The position numbers and the translations under genes are program-made. 14,240 nt of DNA, taken from assembly GCA_050743625.1 (NCBI GenBank), contig JBOGED010000613.1, forward strand, positions 1-14,240, written 5' to 3'. The notes below the pieces were generated by a model. It worked only from the letters and a program-made list of their open reading frames with translations. It was not told the origin of the DNA and ran no database searches. Shown piece by piece: positions 1 to 6,623 of the stretch. Every line of letters starts with the position of its first letter. Position 1 is the first letter of the stretch. Origin of the DNA: JBOGED01 sp050743625. GTDB taxonomy: Bacteria > Actinomycetota > Nitriliruptoria > Euzebyales > Egibacteraceae.

Positions 1-139
1 ATCCCTGTTCGGGGAGTGGACCGGCGGGTCATCGCTAGCCGGCTCGCAACTCGTGCGACACCTGCAACACGACTCACAAACTTGACTCACGCGCAACGAC
101 TTTGCGGCAGATCGGCCGGGCCTTGAGCGTGGGCGCGCG
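1..139. other. Window edge, no gene recognised
   Basis: This stretch lies downstream of the small helical gene that ends at 140 on the minus strand. I see no convincing reading frame, RNA gene or strong hairpin terminator. A TTGACT hexamer near position 81 resembles a -35 box, but no matching -10 element is evident. The stretch probably continues into a neighbouring gene outside the window. Confidence 0.4.
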
Positions 140-466
140 TCAGGTGCGCAAGGCCGCGACCTCGGTCTCGCACTCCAGGACGAAGGACTCGGCGTTCGCG
201 ATGCGCTCGTCCATACGCCCGAGCTCTGCGAGCACGATCGTGCGGCGCCGGCCGACGGCCTCTAGCAGGGTCTTGGTGGTGGCGTCGACCGTGCGTCGCA
301 AGGGGCGTGGCAGCGCGTCGGTGGCCTGCTCCGTCGCCGCGGAGAAGGTGGCGAGCCGGTCGCGCTCGACCTCGAGGAAGTCGCGGTAGCGGAGCAGGTG
401 GTCGCGCTCCTCTTGCGCGCGGAGCAGGGTGAAGTAGGCGGCGTCGTACTCGGACTTGGCGCCCAC
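140..466 (-). CDS. Small helical (coiled-coil-like) protein of unknown function
   Basis: This is a 108-residue protein with a GTG start. I do not recognise a family. It is rich in Arg, Glu, Ala and Leu, with almost no Pro or Gly after the first few residues, so it should be nearly all alpha-helix. Heptad-like stretches (LLRAQEERDHLLRYRDFLEVERDRL, residues about 14-38, and the last 40 residues) suggest a helical hairpin or coiled coil. There is no signal peptide or membrane segment. The GTG start was chosen because it lies 2 nt after the TGA of the M20 peptidase, with GAAGGG just upstream as a ribosome site inside the peptidase's last codons. That arrangement implies translational coupling and co-expression with the peptidase. 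A longer reading through the peptidase gene in another frame is a shadow. Role unknown; a structural partner or an unrelated passenger are both possible. Confidence 0.7.
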   Translation of the reverse strand: MGAKSEYDAAYFTLLRAQEERDHLLRYRDFLEVERDRLATFSAATEQATDALPRPLRRTVDATTKTLLEAVGRRRTIVLAELGRMDERIANAESFVLECETEVAALRT

Positions 467-468
467 GG

Positions 469-1884
469 TCAGCCCTTCGCGGTCAAGGCCTCTGCGAGCT
501 CGGCGAACAGGTACGCCTCGCCGAGGCACGCGCGGGCCCAGTCCGCCAGGTGCAGGGACTCGTCGGTTCCGTGCGCGCGACTGTCGGGGTCCCCCACGCC
601 GAGCAGCAGCGCGGGGGCGCCGCCGAACCTCGTCGCGAAAGGTTCGATGAACGGGATCGTCCCGCCGATCCCGGCGTACACCACAGGATGGCCGTAGGCG
701 GCCTCGAGCGCGGTGGCCGCCGCCTTGAACGCCGGTCCGTTGGGGTCGGCGAGAAACGGGTGCGCGGTGGCTCCGGGCGTTACCTCGACGTTCAGGCCCC
801 ACGGCGCGTGGGCGCGGAGCCAGTCGCAGAGCACTCGCAGGGAGTCTTGAGGATCCTGGCCGGGCGCGAGCCGCAGCGAAAGGCGGGCGCGGGCCGAGGG
901 GACGATCGTGTTCGACGAGCCGGCGACCGGCGGGGCGTCGAGACCGATGATCGTGAGGTTCGGGCGCATCCACAGCTTCTCGAGCGGGTGGAGGCCGGGA
1001 TCGCCGGTCAGCTGGACGCCGTCGAGCAGCCCGGCGTCCCGGCGGAACGCCTCGACGTCGAAGTCGAGCGCCCGCAGGCGAGCCCGCTCGTCGGGGGTCG
1101 GCTCGCGAGCCTCAGGCAGACCGGGGATGGCCACGGCGCCGTGCTCGTCGGTGGCCGCAGCGATCAGCTTCACGAGCCCCGTGATCGGATCGGGGACCGG
1201 ACCGCCGTACACTCCCGAGTGGAGGGGATGGTCGAGGGCGCGGACCTCGACCTCACAGTCGACGAGGCCGCGGAGCAGGTAGGTGATCGCGGGGACGCCG
1301 ACCTTCCAGTTGACCGAGTCGGTGATCACGATCACGTCCGCGTGCAGCAGGTCGGCGTACCCGTCGATCAATCCTGGCAGGTGCTCACTGCCGGTCTCCT
1401 CTTCGCCTTCGATGATCACCTTGGCGTTGAGAGGCAGGCGGCCGCGAGCGCCGAGCCACGCGTCGACCGCCGCGACGTGGACCATCACGCCCGCTTTGTC
1501 GTCGGCCGCGCCGCGGCCAAAGAGCCGACCGCCGCGCTCCGCCGGCTCGAACGGGGGCGTGGTCCACTCGGCGGCGTTCCCCGGTGGTTGGACGTCGTGG
1601 TGGGCGTACAGCAATACCGTCGGCGCGCCGGGGCCCGCGTGGAGCCAGTCGGCGTAGACGGCCGGATGCGAGCCCTCGACCTCGAGGAGCCTCGCGTGCT
1701 CAAGGCCGCGCGCGGCAAGGAGCACGCGGACAGCCTCCGCGGCTCGCCTGACCTCGCCCGCGTCGAAGCCGGGCGCGCTCACGCTCGGGATACGGACGAG
1801 TGCGTCCAAGTCGGCGCGGTGCGCGGCGATCCGGCGGTTCAGCAGGTCGCGGACATCGGTAAGGTCTCTTGTCATTCGCGCCAT
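469..1884 (-). CDS. M20 family metallopeptidase (dipeptidase / carnosinase type)
   Basis: This 471-residue protein is a cytosolic di-zinc exopeptidase of family M20, usual length about 440-470. Visible motifs are AHHDVQP (residues 94-100, metal ligand His95 with catalytic Asp97), GRGAADDKAG (123-132, bridging Asp128), EGEEETGS (159-166, general base Glu161 with ligand Glu162), TDS with Asp189, and AHGTDE with ligand His438. These match the complete metal and catalytic set of the CNDP/dipeptidase subgroup. The middle section, from about 195 to 320, contains the lid/dimerisation domain with HPLHSGVYGG. It probably hydrolyses dipeptides or N-acyl amino acids; substrate is not readable from sequence. 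ATG at 1884 was chosen because the family homology begins within a few residues; ATG at 1875 is an alternative. Neither has a strong Shine-Dalgarno sequence, so a leaderless transcript is possible. An open frame continues upstream through the inverted repeat at 1888-2053 but looks non-coding. It is followed by the small helical gene with a 2-nt gap. Confidence 0.93.
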   Translation of the reverse strand: MARMTRDLTDVRDLLNRRIAAHRADLDALVRIPSVSAPGFDAGEVRRAAEAVRVLLAARGLEHARLLEVEGSHPAVYADWLHAGPGAPTVLLYAHHDVQPPGNAAEWTTPPFEPAERGGRLFGRGAADDKAGVMVHVAAVDAWLGARGRLPLNAKVIIEGEEETGSEHLPGLIDGYADLLHADVIVITDSVNWKVGVPAITYLLRGLVDCEVEVRALDHPLHSGVYGGPVPDPITGLVKLIAAATDEHGAVAIPGLPEAREPTPDERARLRALDFDVEAFRRDAGLLDGVQLTGDPGLHPLEKLWMRPNLTIIGLDAPPVAGSSNTIVPSARARLSLRLAPGQDPQDSLRVLCDWLRAHAPWGLNVEVTPGATAHPFLADPNGPAFKAAATALEAAYGHPVVYAGIGGTIPFIEPFATRFGGAPALLLGVGDPDSRAHGTDESLHLADWARACLGEAYLFAELAEALTAKG

Positions 1885-1887
1885 CTT

Positions 1888-2053
1888 AGTGGTCCGTAGA
1901 GGAGGTCCTTTGTGCACCGAGACTGCGTCCGCGCCCGTCTCGCAAGGCGCGAGGAGCGACGCATATCCGCAGCGATACGCGAGCGACGAGCAACGCCGCG
2001 AGGCGGGATGCGGGTGCAGTCGAATGCCAAAGGAACTTCCTCTACGGGCCACT
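1888..2053. repeat. Long imperfect inverted repeat, MITE-like or leader hairpin
   Basis: The left end (1888-1912) and the reverse complement of the right end (2028-2053) share AGTGG-Y-CCGTAGAGGA, then TCCTTTG, with only two substitutions and a one-base gap. The similarity continues inward for about 55 bases per arm, through ACTGC-NN-CCGC and CCCG-Y-CTCGC, with scattered mismatches and small gaps. The centre, near 1970, carries GAGCGACG twice as direct copies. The outer end is only 3 bp from the peptidase start codon. No target-site duplication is visible flanking the arms, and no transposase is nearby. Either a decayed miniature inverted-repeat element or a large RNA hairpin in the peptidase leader would fit. 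Confidence 0.6.
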
Positions 2054-2140
2054 GGGACCACCGTCGAGAGAGAAGCGCAGCGGAGCTTGCCCGCCACGAG
2101 GATCGCTCACCGTAGCAAGCACATGGGCCGTTGGGGCAAG

Positions 2141-2168
2141 TTGACATTGACGTCAGTGTCAATACGCT
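2141..2168 (+). promoter_or_regulatory. Promoter with overlapping near-perfect 22-bp palindrome (putative operator)
   Basis: Positions 2141-2162 form a 22-bp inverted repeat with 10 of 11 base pairs matching: TTGACATTGAC followed by GTCAGTGTCAA. The outer left hexamer is a consensus -35 box, TTGACA (2141-2146). It is followed after 16 bp by TACGCT (2163-2168), which fits a loose actinobacterial TAnnnT -10. The palindrome thus fills the promoter spacer of the gene at 2220. The TGACGTCA core and its position between the -35 and -10 boxes recall MerR-type operators, but TetR or GntR proteins also bind such sites. The cognate regulator is not in the window. Confidence 0.65.
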
Positions 2169-2219
2169 GGGTGGACCGCTGCAGCCCCGCCTGTCTCACC
2201 CCTTGGAGGCTCGAGCCCG

Positions 2220-2522
2220 ATGCCCGACGTGCTCACCCGGACGCAGGTACGAGCCGCTCCCTTCGATGGCTCGGTGGCGGCGGATCTCGCGCTCGCCGTG
2301 GCGCCGACGCCGGGGCGCTTCGAGCCCCTCGACGGCGTCGGTCCCGCGGCTCGCCTGCGGGCTGGGGACCTGATCGGGCATGTGACGGGCGCCCGAGGTC
2401 GTGCCGAGGCGATCCGTTGCCCGGTCGACGCCGAGGTCGGTGGTCTCCTCGCCCGCCCTGGGCAGACTGTCACCCGTGGTCAGGGAGTTGCCTGGCTGAG
2501 GCGCGAGGAGATGGTGCCGTAG
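2220..2522 (+). CDS. Lysine-free biotinyl/lipoyl-domain-like protein
   Basis: This is a 100-residue protein. GGAGG (2205-2209) lies 10 nt before the ATG, and a promoter with an operator-like palindrome lies about 50 nt upstream. The C-terminal half resembles the biotinyl/lipoyl hammerhead fold: GDLIGHV (residues about 49-55), a turn, PVDAEVGGLLARPGQTVTRG and VAWL, aligning with the GDTLCIVEAMKM...SGTV...GQPV pattern of BCCP. The stretch APFDGSV near residue 13 recalls the first strand of such domains. The AMKM attachment motif is replaced by GARGRAEAI, and the whole protein contains no lysine, so it cannot be biotinylated or lipoylated in the known way. Its position before fabH suggests a link to fatty-acid synthesis, perhaps as a structural or regulatory mimic of the carboxyl carrier. 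Fold assignment rests on pattern matching; a PTS-IIA-like or other swivelling-barrel protein is an alternative. Confidence 0.7.
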   Translation: MPDVLTRTQVRAAPFDGSVAADLALAVAPTPGRFEPLDGVGPAARLRAGDLIGHVTGARGRAEAIRCPVDAEVGGLLARPGQTVTRGQGVAWLRREEMVP

Positions 2523-2551
2523 TGGTCCGCCCCAGAGCGGCCGGTGAACCG

Positions 2552-2581
2552 CAGCTTTCCTCCGCATACGCGGGATTGTTG
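2552..2581. promoter_or_regulatory. Second, degenerate copy of the fabH-upstream palindrome
   Basis: The left arm CAGCTTTCCTCCG (2552-2564) is identical to the left arm of the palindrome at 2614-2643. When the two 30-bp sites are laid over each other, the right arm here keeps 7 of 12 positions. The start-to-start distance is 62 bp, about six helical turns, which would place two bound repressors on the same DNA face. Confidence 0.5.
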
Positions 2582-2613
2582 CATCCTCCGACCGACGCGC
2601 CGGCTTTGACCTT

Positions 2614-2643
2614 CAGCTTTCCTCCGGATCCGGAGGAAAGCTG
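2614..2643. promoter_or_regulatory. Perfect 30-bp palindrome upstream of fabH (putative operator)
   Basis: CAGCTTTCCTCCGGA is followed directly by its exact reverse complement, with 15 of 15 pairs matching and the centre between 2628 and 2629. It ends 28 nt before the fabH start. A TTGACC hexamer (2606-2611) sits just upstream and could be a -35 box, but no clear -10 was found. No T-run follows, which argues against an intrinsic terminator for the preceding gene, and the extra half-conserved copy at 2552 argues for a protein-binding site. It could still act as an RNA hairpin near the fabH leader. The regulator is unknown; no regulatory gene is adjacent. Confidence 0.65.
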
Positions 2644-2671
2644 GGGGTTACGCCGCGGGGAGTGCGCGTAG

Positions 2672-3670
2672 ATGTCGAGGGCTGCGGTGATCACGGGGAT
2701 CGGCGGCTACGTACCGCCGGGCGTGACCACGAACGACGACCTGGCGCGGCGGCTCGACACATCTGACGAATGGATCCGTACCCGCACCGGGATCCGCGAG
2801 CGCCGCTTCGTTGAACCCGGCACCGCGACGATCGAGCTGGCCGTGGAAGCGGGCTCGCGGGCGCTGAAGTCGGCGGGGGAGACCGAGGTCGACCTCGTCG
2901 TGCTCGCGACGATGACACCCGACCGGATATGCCCCTCCAGCGCGCCGGAGATCGCGTCGCGCCTTGGCCTCGGCGGGGTCGCGGCGTTCGACGTGAGCGC
3001 GGTGTGCACGGGATTCGTGTATGCGCTGGCCGCGTCCGCCGGCATGATCAGCGCGGGGATCGCCGACCGCGTGCTCTGCATCGGCGCCGAGGCGATCTCG
3101 CGGTACCTCAACCCGGACGACCGGAACACCGCGGTGATCTTCGGCGATGGCGCCGGCGCCTTGGTGCTCCGCGCGGGCGAGCGTGACGAGGCCGGCGCCG
3201 TGGGACCCTTCGACCTCGGCAGCGACGGTGAGCACGGCGATCTGATCGCGGTCCCCGCCGGCGGGTCGCGGCGGCCGATGGCGTCCGAGCGGACGGCCGT
3301 GGACTCTTACTTGGTCATGGATGGGCGCGAGGTCTACCGCCATGCCATTCCCCGGATGGTCGCGTCGTCGCTGGCGGTGCTGGAGCGGGCCGGTTGGAGT
3401 CCCGCCGATGTCGACCGGTTCGTCGGTCACCAGGCGAACGCTCGGATCCTTGACGCCGTGGCCGACCGCCTCGGCATCGCCGCGGATCGCAGGGTGTCCA
3501 ACATCGGCCGCGTGGGGAACACCGCCGCGGCCTCGATCCCGCTCGCTTTGGCTGACGCCGCCGCGGATGGCACTCTCCAGCATGGCCACCGGGTGCTGCT
3601 CACCGCCTTCGGCGGTGGATTGACCTGGGGGTCGGCCATCCTGACCTGGCCTGAGGTCTCCGCTGACTAG
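2672..3670 (+). CDS. fabH: Beta-ketoacyl-ACP synthase III
   Basis: This 332-residue enzyme condenses an acyl-CoA primer with malonyl-ACP to start type II fatty-acid synthesis in the cytosol. The catalytic triad is visible: Cys112 in DVSAVCTGF, His253 in VGHQANARI and Asn283 in RVGNTAAASIP. The early DEWIRTRTGIRERR (residues 32-45) and the glycine-rich TAFGGGLTWGSAIL near the C-terminus are typical of FabH. Length is normal for the family. The ATG is preceded by GGGGAG with 9-nt spacing. It lies downstream of two palindromic sites and 30 nt ahead of acpP, and so probably begins the fatty-acid operon. Actinobacterial FabH enzymes often accept branched primers, but specificity cannot be read here. 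Confidence 0.97.
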   Translation: MSRAAVITGIGGYVPPGVTTNDDLARRLDTSDEWIRTRTGIRERRFVEPGTATIELAVEAGSRALKSAGETEVDLVVLATMTPDRICPSSAPEIASRLGLGGVAAFDVSAVCTGFVYALAASAGMISAGIADRVLCIGAEAISRYLNPDDRNTAVIFGDGAGALVLRAGERDEAGAVGPFDLGSDGEHGDLIAVPAGGSRRPMASERTAVDSYLVMDGREVYRHAIPRMVASSLAVLERAGWSPADVDRFVGHQANARILDAVADRLGIAADRRVSNIGRVGNTAAASIPLALADAAADGTLQHGHRVLLTAFGGGLTWGSAILTWPEVSAD

Positions 3671-3700
3671 AGGCCCGCGCCCCAACGCGAAGGAGAAGAA

Positions 3701-3940
3701 ATGAGCGCTGTCTACGACCGCGTCGCCGAGCTATTGTCAGACAAGTTCGGCGTGCCGGCAGAGGACATCAAACCTGAGGCGACGTTCGAGGACCTGGACT
3801 TGGACTCGTTGGACCTCGTCGAGTTCGCCCTCGCCGCCGAGGAGGAGCTGGGCGTGCGGATCAGCGATGACGAGGCCGCCGCGCTCGAGACCCTCGACGA
3901 CACCGTGAAGCTGCTCGAAAGCAAGGGCGCGACGGTCTGA
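3701..3940 (+). CDS. acpP: Acyl carrier protein
   Basis: This 79-residue acidic four-helix protein carries growing acyl chains on a 4'-phosphopantetheine arm. The attachment Ser36 lies in DLDLDSLDLVEFALAAEEEL, which matches the DSL consensus, followed by the acidic helix II used for docking to synthases. Length is normal. A strong ribosome site, AAGGAGA (3690-3696), precedes the ATG, probably reflecting the high demand for ACP. The TGA overlaps the ATG of fabF by one base. It sits between fabH and fabF as in many bacterial fab clusters. Confidence 0.97.
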   Translation: MSAVYDRVAELLSDKFGVPAEDIKPEATFEDLDLDSLDLVEFALAAEEELGVRISDDEAAALETLDDTVKLLESKGATV

Positions 3941-5166
3941 TGCCACCCCGTAGAGAGGCCGCGGTGACTGGCTTGGGTCTTGTCACCCCAGCCGGGATCG
4001 GCGTGGCCACGAACTGGGAGCGGATCTGCGCGGGGGAGTCGGCCGCGAGTACCGATCCCGCGCTCGAGGGCGTCGCGGTCGATTTCGACTGCCGGGTGCC
4101 CGGCTTCGATGCGGGGAAGCTGCTTGGCCCGAAGGCCGCACGCCGGCTCGATCGGTTCGTGCAACTGGCGGTCGTCGCGGCGCGCGAGGCGGTCGCCGAC
4201 TCGGGCCTCGACCCCGGCACGTGGGACGGCGCCAGGGTCGGGGTGGTCCTGGGTTGTGGCATGGGGGGCGCGGCGACCTGGGAGGCGCAGCACCGCCGCC
4301 TCCTCGAGCACGGTGCGAGCAGGGTCTCGGCGATGCTCATCCCGATGCTCGTACCCAACATGGTGGCGGGCCAGCTTGCCATGGAGTTCGGCGCGACGGG
4401 TCCCAACCTCGTCACCGCGACCGCGTGCGCGTCCGGCGCGACGGCGATCGGCGTCGCCAGAGACCTGCTCCGCGCCGACGCGTGCGATGTCGTGATCACC
4501 GGAGGGACAGAGGCGGGGCTTACCCCACTCTGCATCGCGGGATTCGCGCAGATGGGGGCGCTGTCGAGGCGTACCGGCGATCCTGGGTCTGCCTCTCGCC
4601 CGTTCGACGTCGACCGTGACGGGTTCGTCGCCGCGGAGGCCGCCGGGGTGCTCATCCTGGAGCGCGATGTCGACGCGCGTGCGCGAGGCGCACGGGTACG
4701 CGCCAAGATCATCGGGTACGGCGCGTCCGCCGACGGATATCACGCGACCGCGCCGGACCCCGAAGGTGGGGGAGCAGAGCGCGCGATCCGGGCGGCGCTG
4801 GCCGATGCCTCGGTCGCGCCCGACCAGATCCAGCACGTCAACGCGCACGGCACGTCGACGCCGTTGAACGACATCGCGGAGGGCCGGGTCCTGCGGCGCG
4901 TCCTGGCGGACGGCGCCGCCGTGACGTCGACGAAGGGCGTGACCGGCCACGCGCTGGGCGCGGCCGGCGCGATCGAGGCCGCCTACACCGTCCTTGCGAT
5001 CGAGCACGGGGTGATCCCACCCACCGCCAACGTGGACAGCCAAGATCCGGAGATCGACCTCGATATCGTGACCAAGTCGCCGCGCGAGCGGCGGCTGGAG
5101 CTGGCGATGAGCGATTCGTTTGGGTTCGGAGGCCAGAACGCCGTGCTCATCATGAGTGCCCCCTGA
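3940..5166 (+). CDS. fabF: Beta-ketoacyl-ACP synthase II (FabF/KasA type)
   Basis: This 408-residue condensing enzyme elongates acyl-ACP with malonyl-ACP. The Cys-His-His set is complete: Cys163 in TATACASGA, His303 in VNAHGTSTPLND and His337 in TKGVTGHALGAAG. The GFGGQN gate/closing motif is near the C-terminus. Its length matches FabF and mycobacterial KasA (about 410-420). Its start codon overlaps the stop of acpP and its stop overlaps the start of the carboxyltransferase gene, so translation is coupled on both sides. No second KAS gene follows, unlike the kasA-kasB pair of mycobacteria. Confidence 0.97.
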   Translation: MPPRREAAVTGLGLVTPAGIGVATNWERICAGESAASTDPALEGVAVDFDCRVPGFDAGKLLGPKAARRLDRFVQLAVVAAREAVADSGLDPGTWDGARVGVVLGCGMGGAATWEAQHRRLLEHGASRVSAMLIPMLVPNMVAGQLAMEFGATGPNLVTATACASGATAIGVARDLLRADACDVVITGGTEAGLTPLCIAGFAQMGALSRRTGDPGSASRPFDVDRDGFVAAEAAGVLILERDVDARARGARVRAKIIGYGASADGYHATAPDPEGGGAERAIRAALADASVAPDQIQHVNAHGTSTPLNDIAEGRVLRRVLADGAAVTSTKGVTGHALGAAGAIEAAYTVLAIEHGVIPPTANVDSQDPEIDLDIVTKSPRERRLELAMSDSFGFGGQNAVLIMSAP

Positions 5167-6614
5167 TGGGCGTGACCCAAACCGGCCTCGACGCCCGCAC
5201 CGACGCGAAGACGCGGCTCGGCGCGCTTGTCGACCCAGGCTCCTTTACCGAGTTCGGTAGCGAGGCGCGGCATCGCACTCACGCGTTCGACATGCAGCGG
5301 AAGCGGCCAGCCGGCGATGGGGTCGTGACCGGCGTCGCGCGCGTCGACGGGCGGCCAGTCGGCTTGTTCGCGCAGGACCCGACGGTGCTCGGCGGTTCGC
5401 TGGGCGAGATCCACGCGGGCAAGATTGCCCGTATCGTCCACTATGCGGGGCGTGCGCGGACACCGGTCGTCGGGCTGATCGATTCGGGCGGCGCGCGCAT
5501 CCAAGAGGGTGTCGCGGCGCTGGACGGGTACGGCGCGATCTTCTACGGCAACGTCCAGCTGTCCGGCCGCGTCCCCCAGATCAGCGTGGTGCTGGGCCCG
5601 TGCGCGGGGGGAGCGGTGTACTCGCCGGCACTGACGGACATCGTGATCATGCACCGCGAGCGGGCGCATATGTTCCTGACCGGCCCGCGGGTGGTCAAGG
5701 CCGTGACGTTCGAGGACGTGTCGCTGGCCGACCTCGGCGGCGCCGACGTGCACGCCACCTCCTCCGGTGTCGCGCACCTGGTCGCTCGGGACACCGACGA
5801 GGCGTTCCTCCTCGCCCGGCGCGTGTTGTCGTACTTGCCGAGCTCGTGCTGGGATCCCGCGCCGCACGCGCCGCCGGCTGATCCCGAGCCGATGCTGGAC
5901 GTGCCGACGAACCACCGGGTGCCCTACGACGTGCGCGGGGTGATCCGCGGCGTGGTGGACGCGCGCAGCTTCTTGGAGCTGCACGAGCGATTCGGGTCGA
6001 ACATCGTCGTCGGGCTCGCCCGGGTGGAGGGCCGCCCCGTCGGGGTGGTCGCGAACCAACCGCGGGTGCTCGCGGGCACCCTTGACATCAGCGCCTCCGA
6101 GAAGGCTGCCCGTTTTGTCCGTTTCTGCGATGCGTTCGGGTTGCCGCTCGTCACGCTCGTGGACACGCCAGGGTTCCTCCCAGGAACCGGGCAAGAGGCC
6201 GGTGGCATCATCCGCAAGGGCGCGAAGCTGCTGTACGCGTACTGCGAGGCGACCGTCCCCCGGGTTACGGTGGTGCTGCGCAAAGCGTTCGGTGGGGCGT
6301 ACATCGTGATGAACTCCAAGTCGTTGGGTGCGGACGCCGCGTTCGCCTGGCCGGGCGCGGAGATCGCGGTGATGGGGGCAGAGGGCGCCGTCGATGTGAT
6401 CCATCACCGTGAGATCTCCGCGGACCCGAGCCGCCGCGCCGAGCTCGCCGAGCGCTACCGCGCCGAGGCGATGGCGCCGCACATCCCGGCCGAGCGGCTG
6501 TCCATCGACGAGATCATCGCTCCCGAGGACACGCGGGCGGTCGTCGCCGCGACCCTGCGCTCGTTGGCTGGTGCCGCGCGCCCGGACTTCCGTCACGACA
6601 ACCTGCCGCAGTAA
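5166..6614 (+). CDS. accD: Acyl-CoA carboxylase carboxyltransferase subunit, AccD6-like
   Basis: This 482-residue protein contains both halves of the carboxyltransferase (crotonase) fold. The N-terminal half has GDGVVTG, FAQDPTVLGGSLGE, LIDSGGARIQEG and the oxyanion loop GPCAGGAVYSPALTD (144-158). The C-terminal half has LVDTPGFLPGTGQE (331-344) and RKAFGGAYIVMNSK (372-385). It transfers carboxylate from biotin to acyl-CoA, giving malonyl-CoA. The residue at the specificity position is Ile380 (GGAYI). In the related Streptomyces enzymes Ile at this position goes with acetyl-CoA use and Asp with propionyl-CoA use, so acetyl-CoA is the likely substrate. It lacks about 30 N-terminal residues compared with PccB-type subunits of 510-530 residues, as I recall for AccD6. 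The biotin carboxylase/carrier subunit is not in the window. It overlaps fabF by one base. Confidence 0.94.
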   Translation: MGVTQTGLDARTDAKTRLGALVDPGSFTEFGSEARHRTHAFDMQRKRPAGDGVVTGVARVDGRPVGLFAQDPTVLGGSLGEIHAGKIARIVHYAGRARTPVVGLIDSGGARIQEGVAALDGYGAIFYGNVQLSGRVPQISVVLGPCAGGAVYSPALTDIVIMHRERAHMFLTGPRVVKAVTFEDVSLADLGGADVHATSSGVAHLVARDTDEAFLLARRVLSYLPSSCWDPAPHAPPADPEPMLDVPTNHRVPYDVRGVIRGVVDARSFLELHERFGSNIVVGLARVEGRPVGVVANQPRVLAGTLDISASEKAARFVRFCDAFGLPLVTLVDTPGFLPGTGQEAGGIIRKGAKLLYAYCEATVPRVTVVLRKAFGGAYIVMNSKSLGADAAFAWPGAEIAVMGAEGAVDVIHHREISADPSRRAELAERYRAEAMAPHIPAERLSIDEIIAPEDTRAVVAATLRSLAGAARPDFRHDNLPQ

Positions 6615-6623
6615 CGTCAGGCG

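Noticed and set aside
1912..2115. 67-codon basic frame with AGGAGG upstream
   Set aside because: It is almost entirely made of the inverted repeat and has no recognised homology, so it is kept only as a weak observation.
1885..2140. T-box, cobalamin or other riboswitch in the peptidase leader
   Set aside because: Fragments such as GGTGGTCCC and GCCACTG appear, but the required conserved boxes are absent.
2614..2643. Reading the 30-bp palindrome as an intrinsic terminator
   Set aside because: No T-run follows, the stem sits 28 nt before fabH, and a second partial copy exists upstream.
1889..2671. 260-codon open frame on the plus strand across the intergenic region
   Set aside because: It runs through the inverted repeat, the promoter palindrome, the biotinyl-like gene in another frame and the fabH palindromes. 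Its composition is that of a shadow frame, with no recognisable domain.
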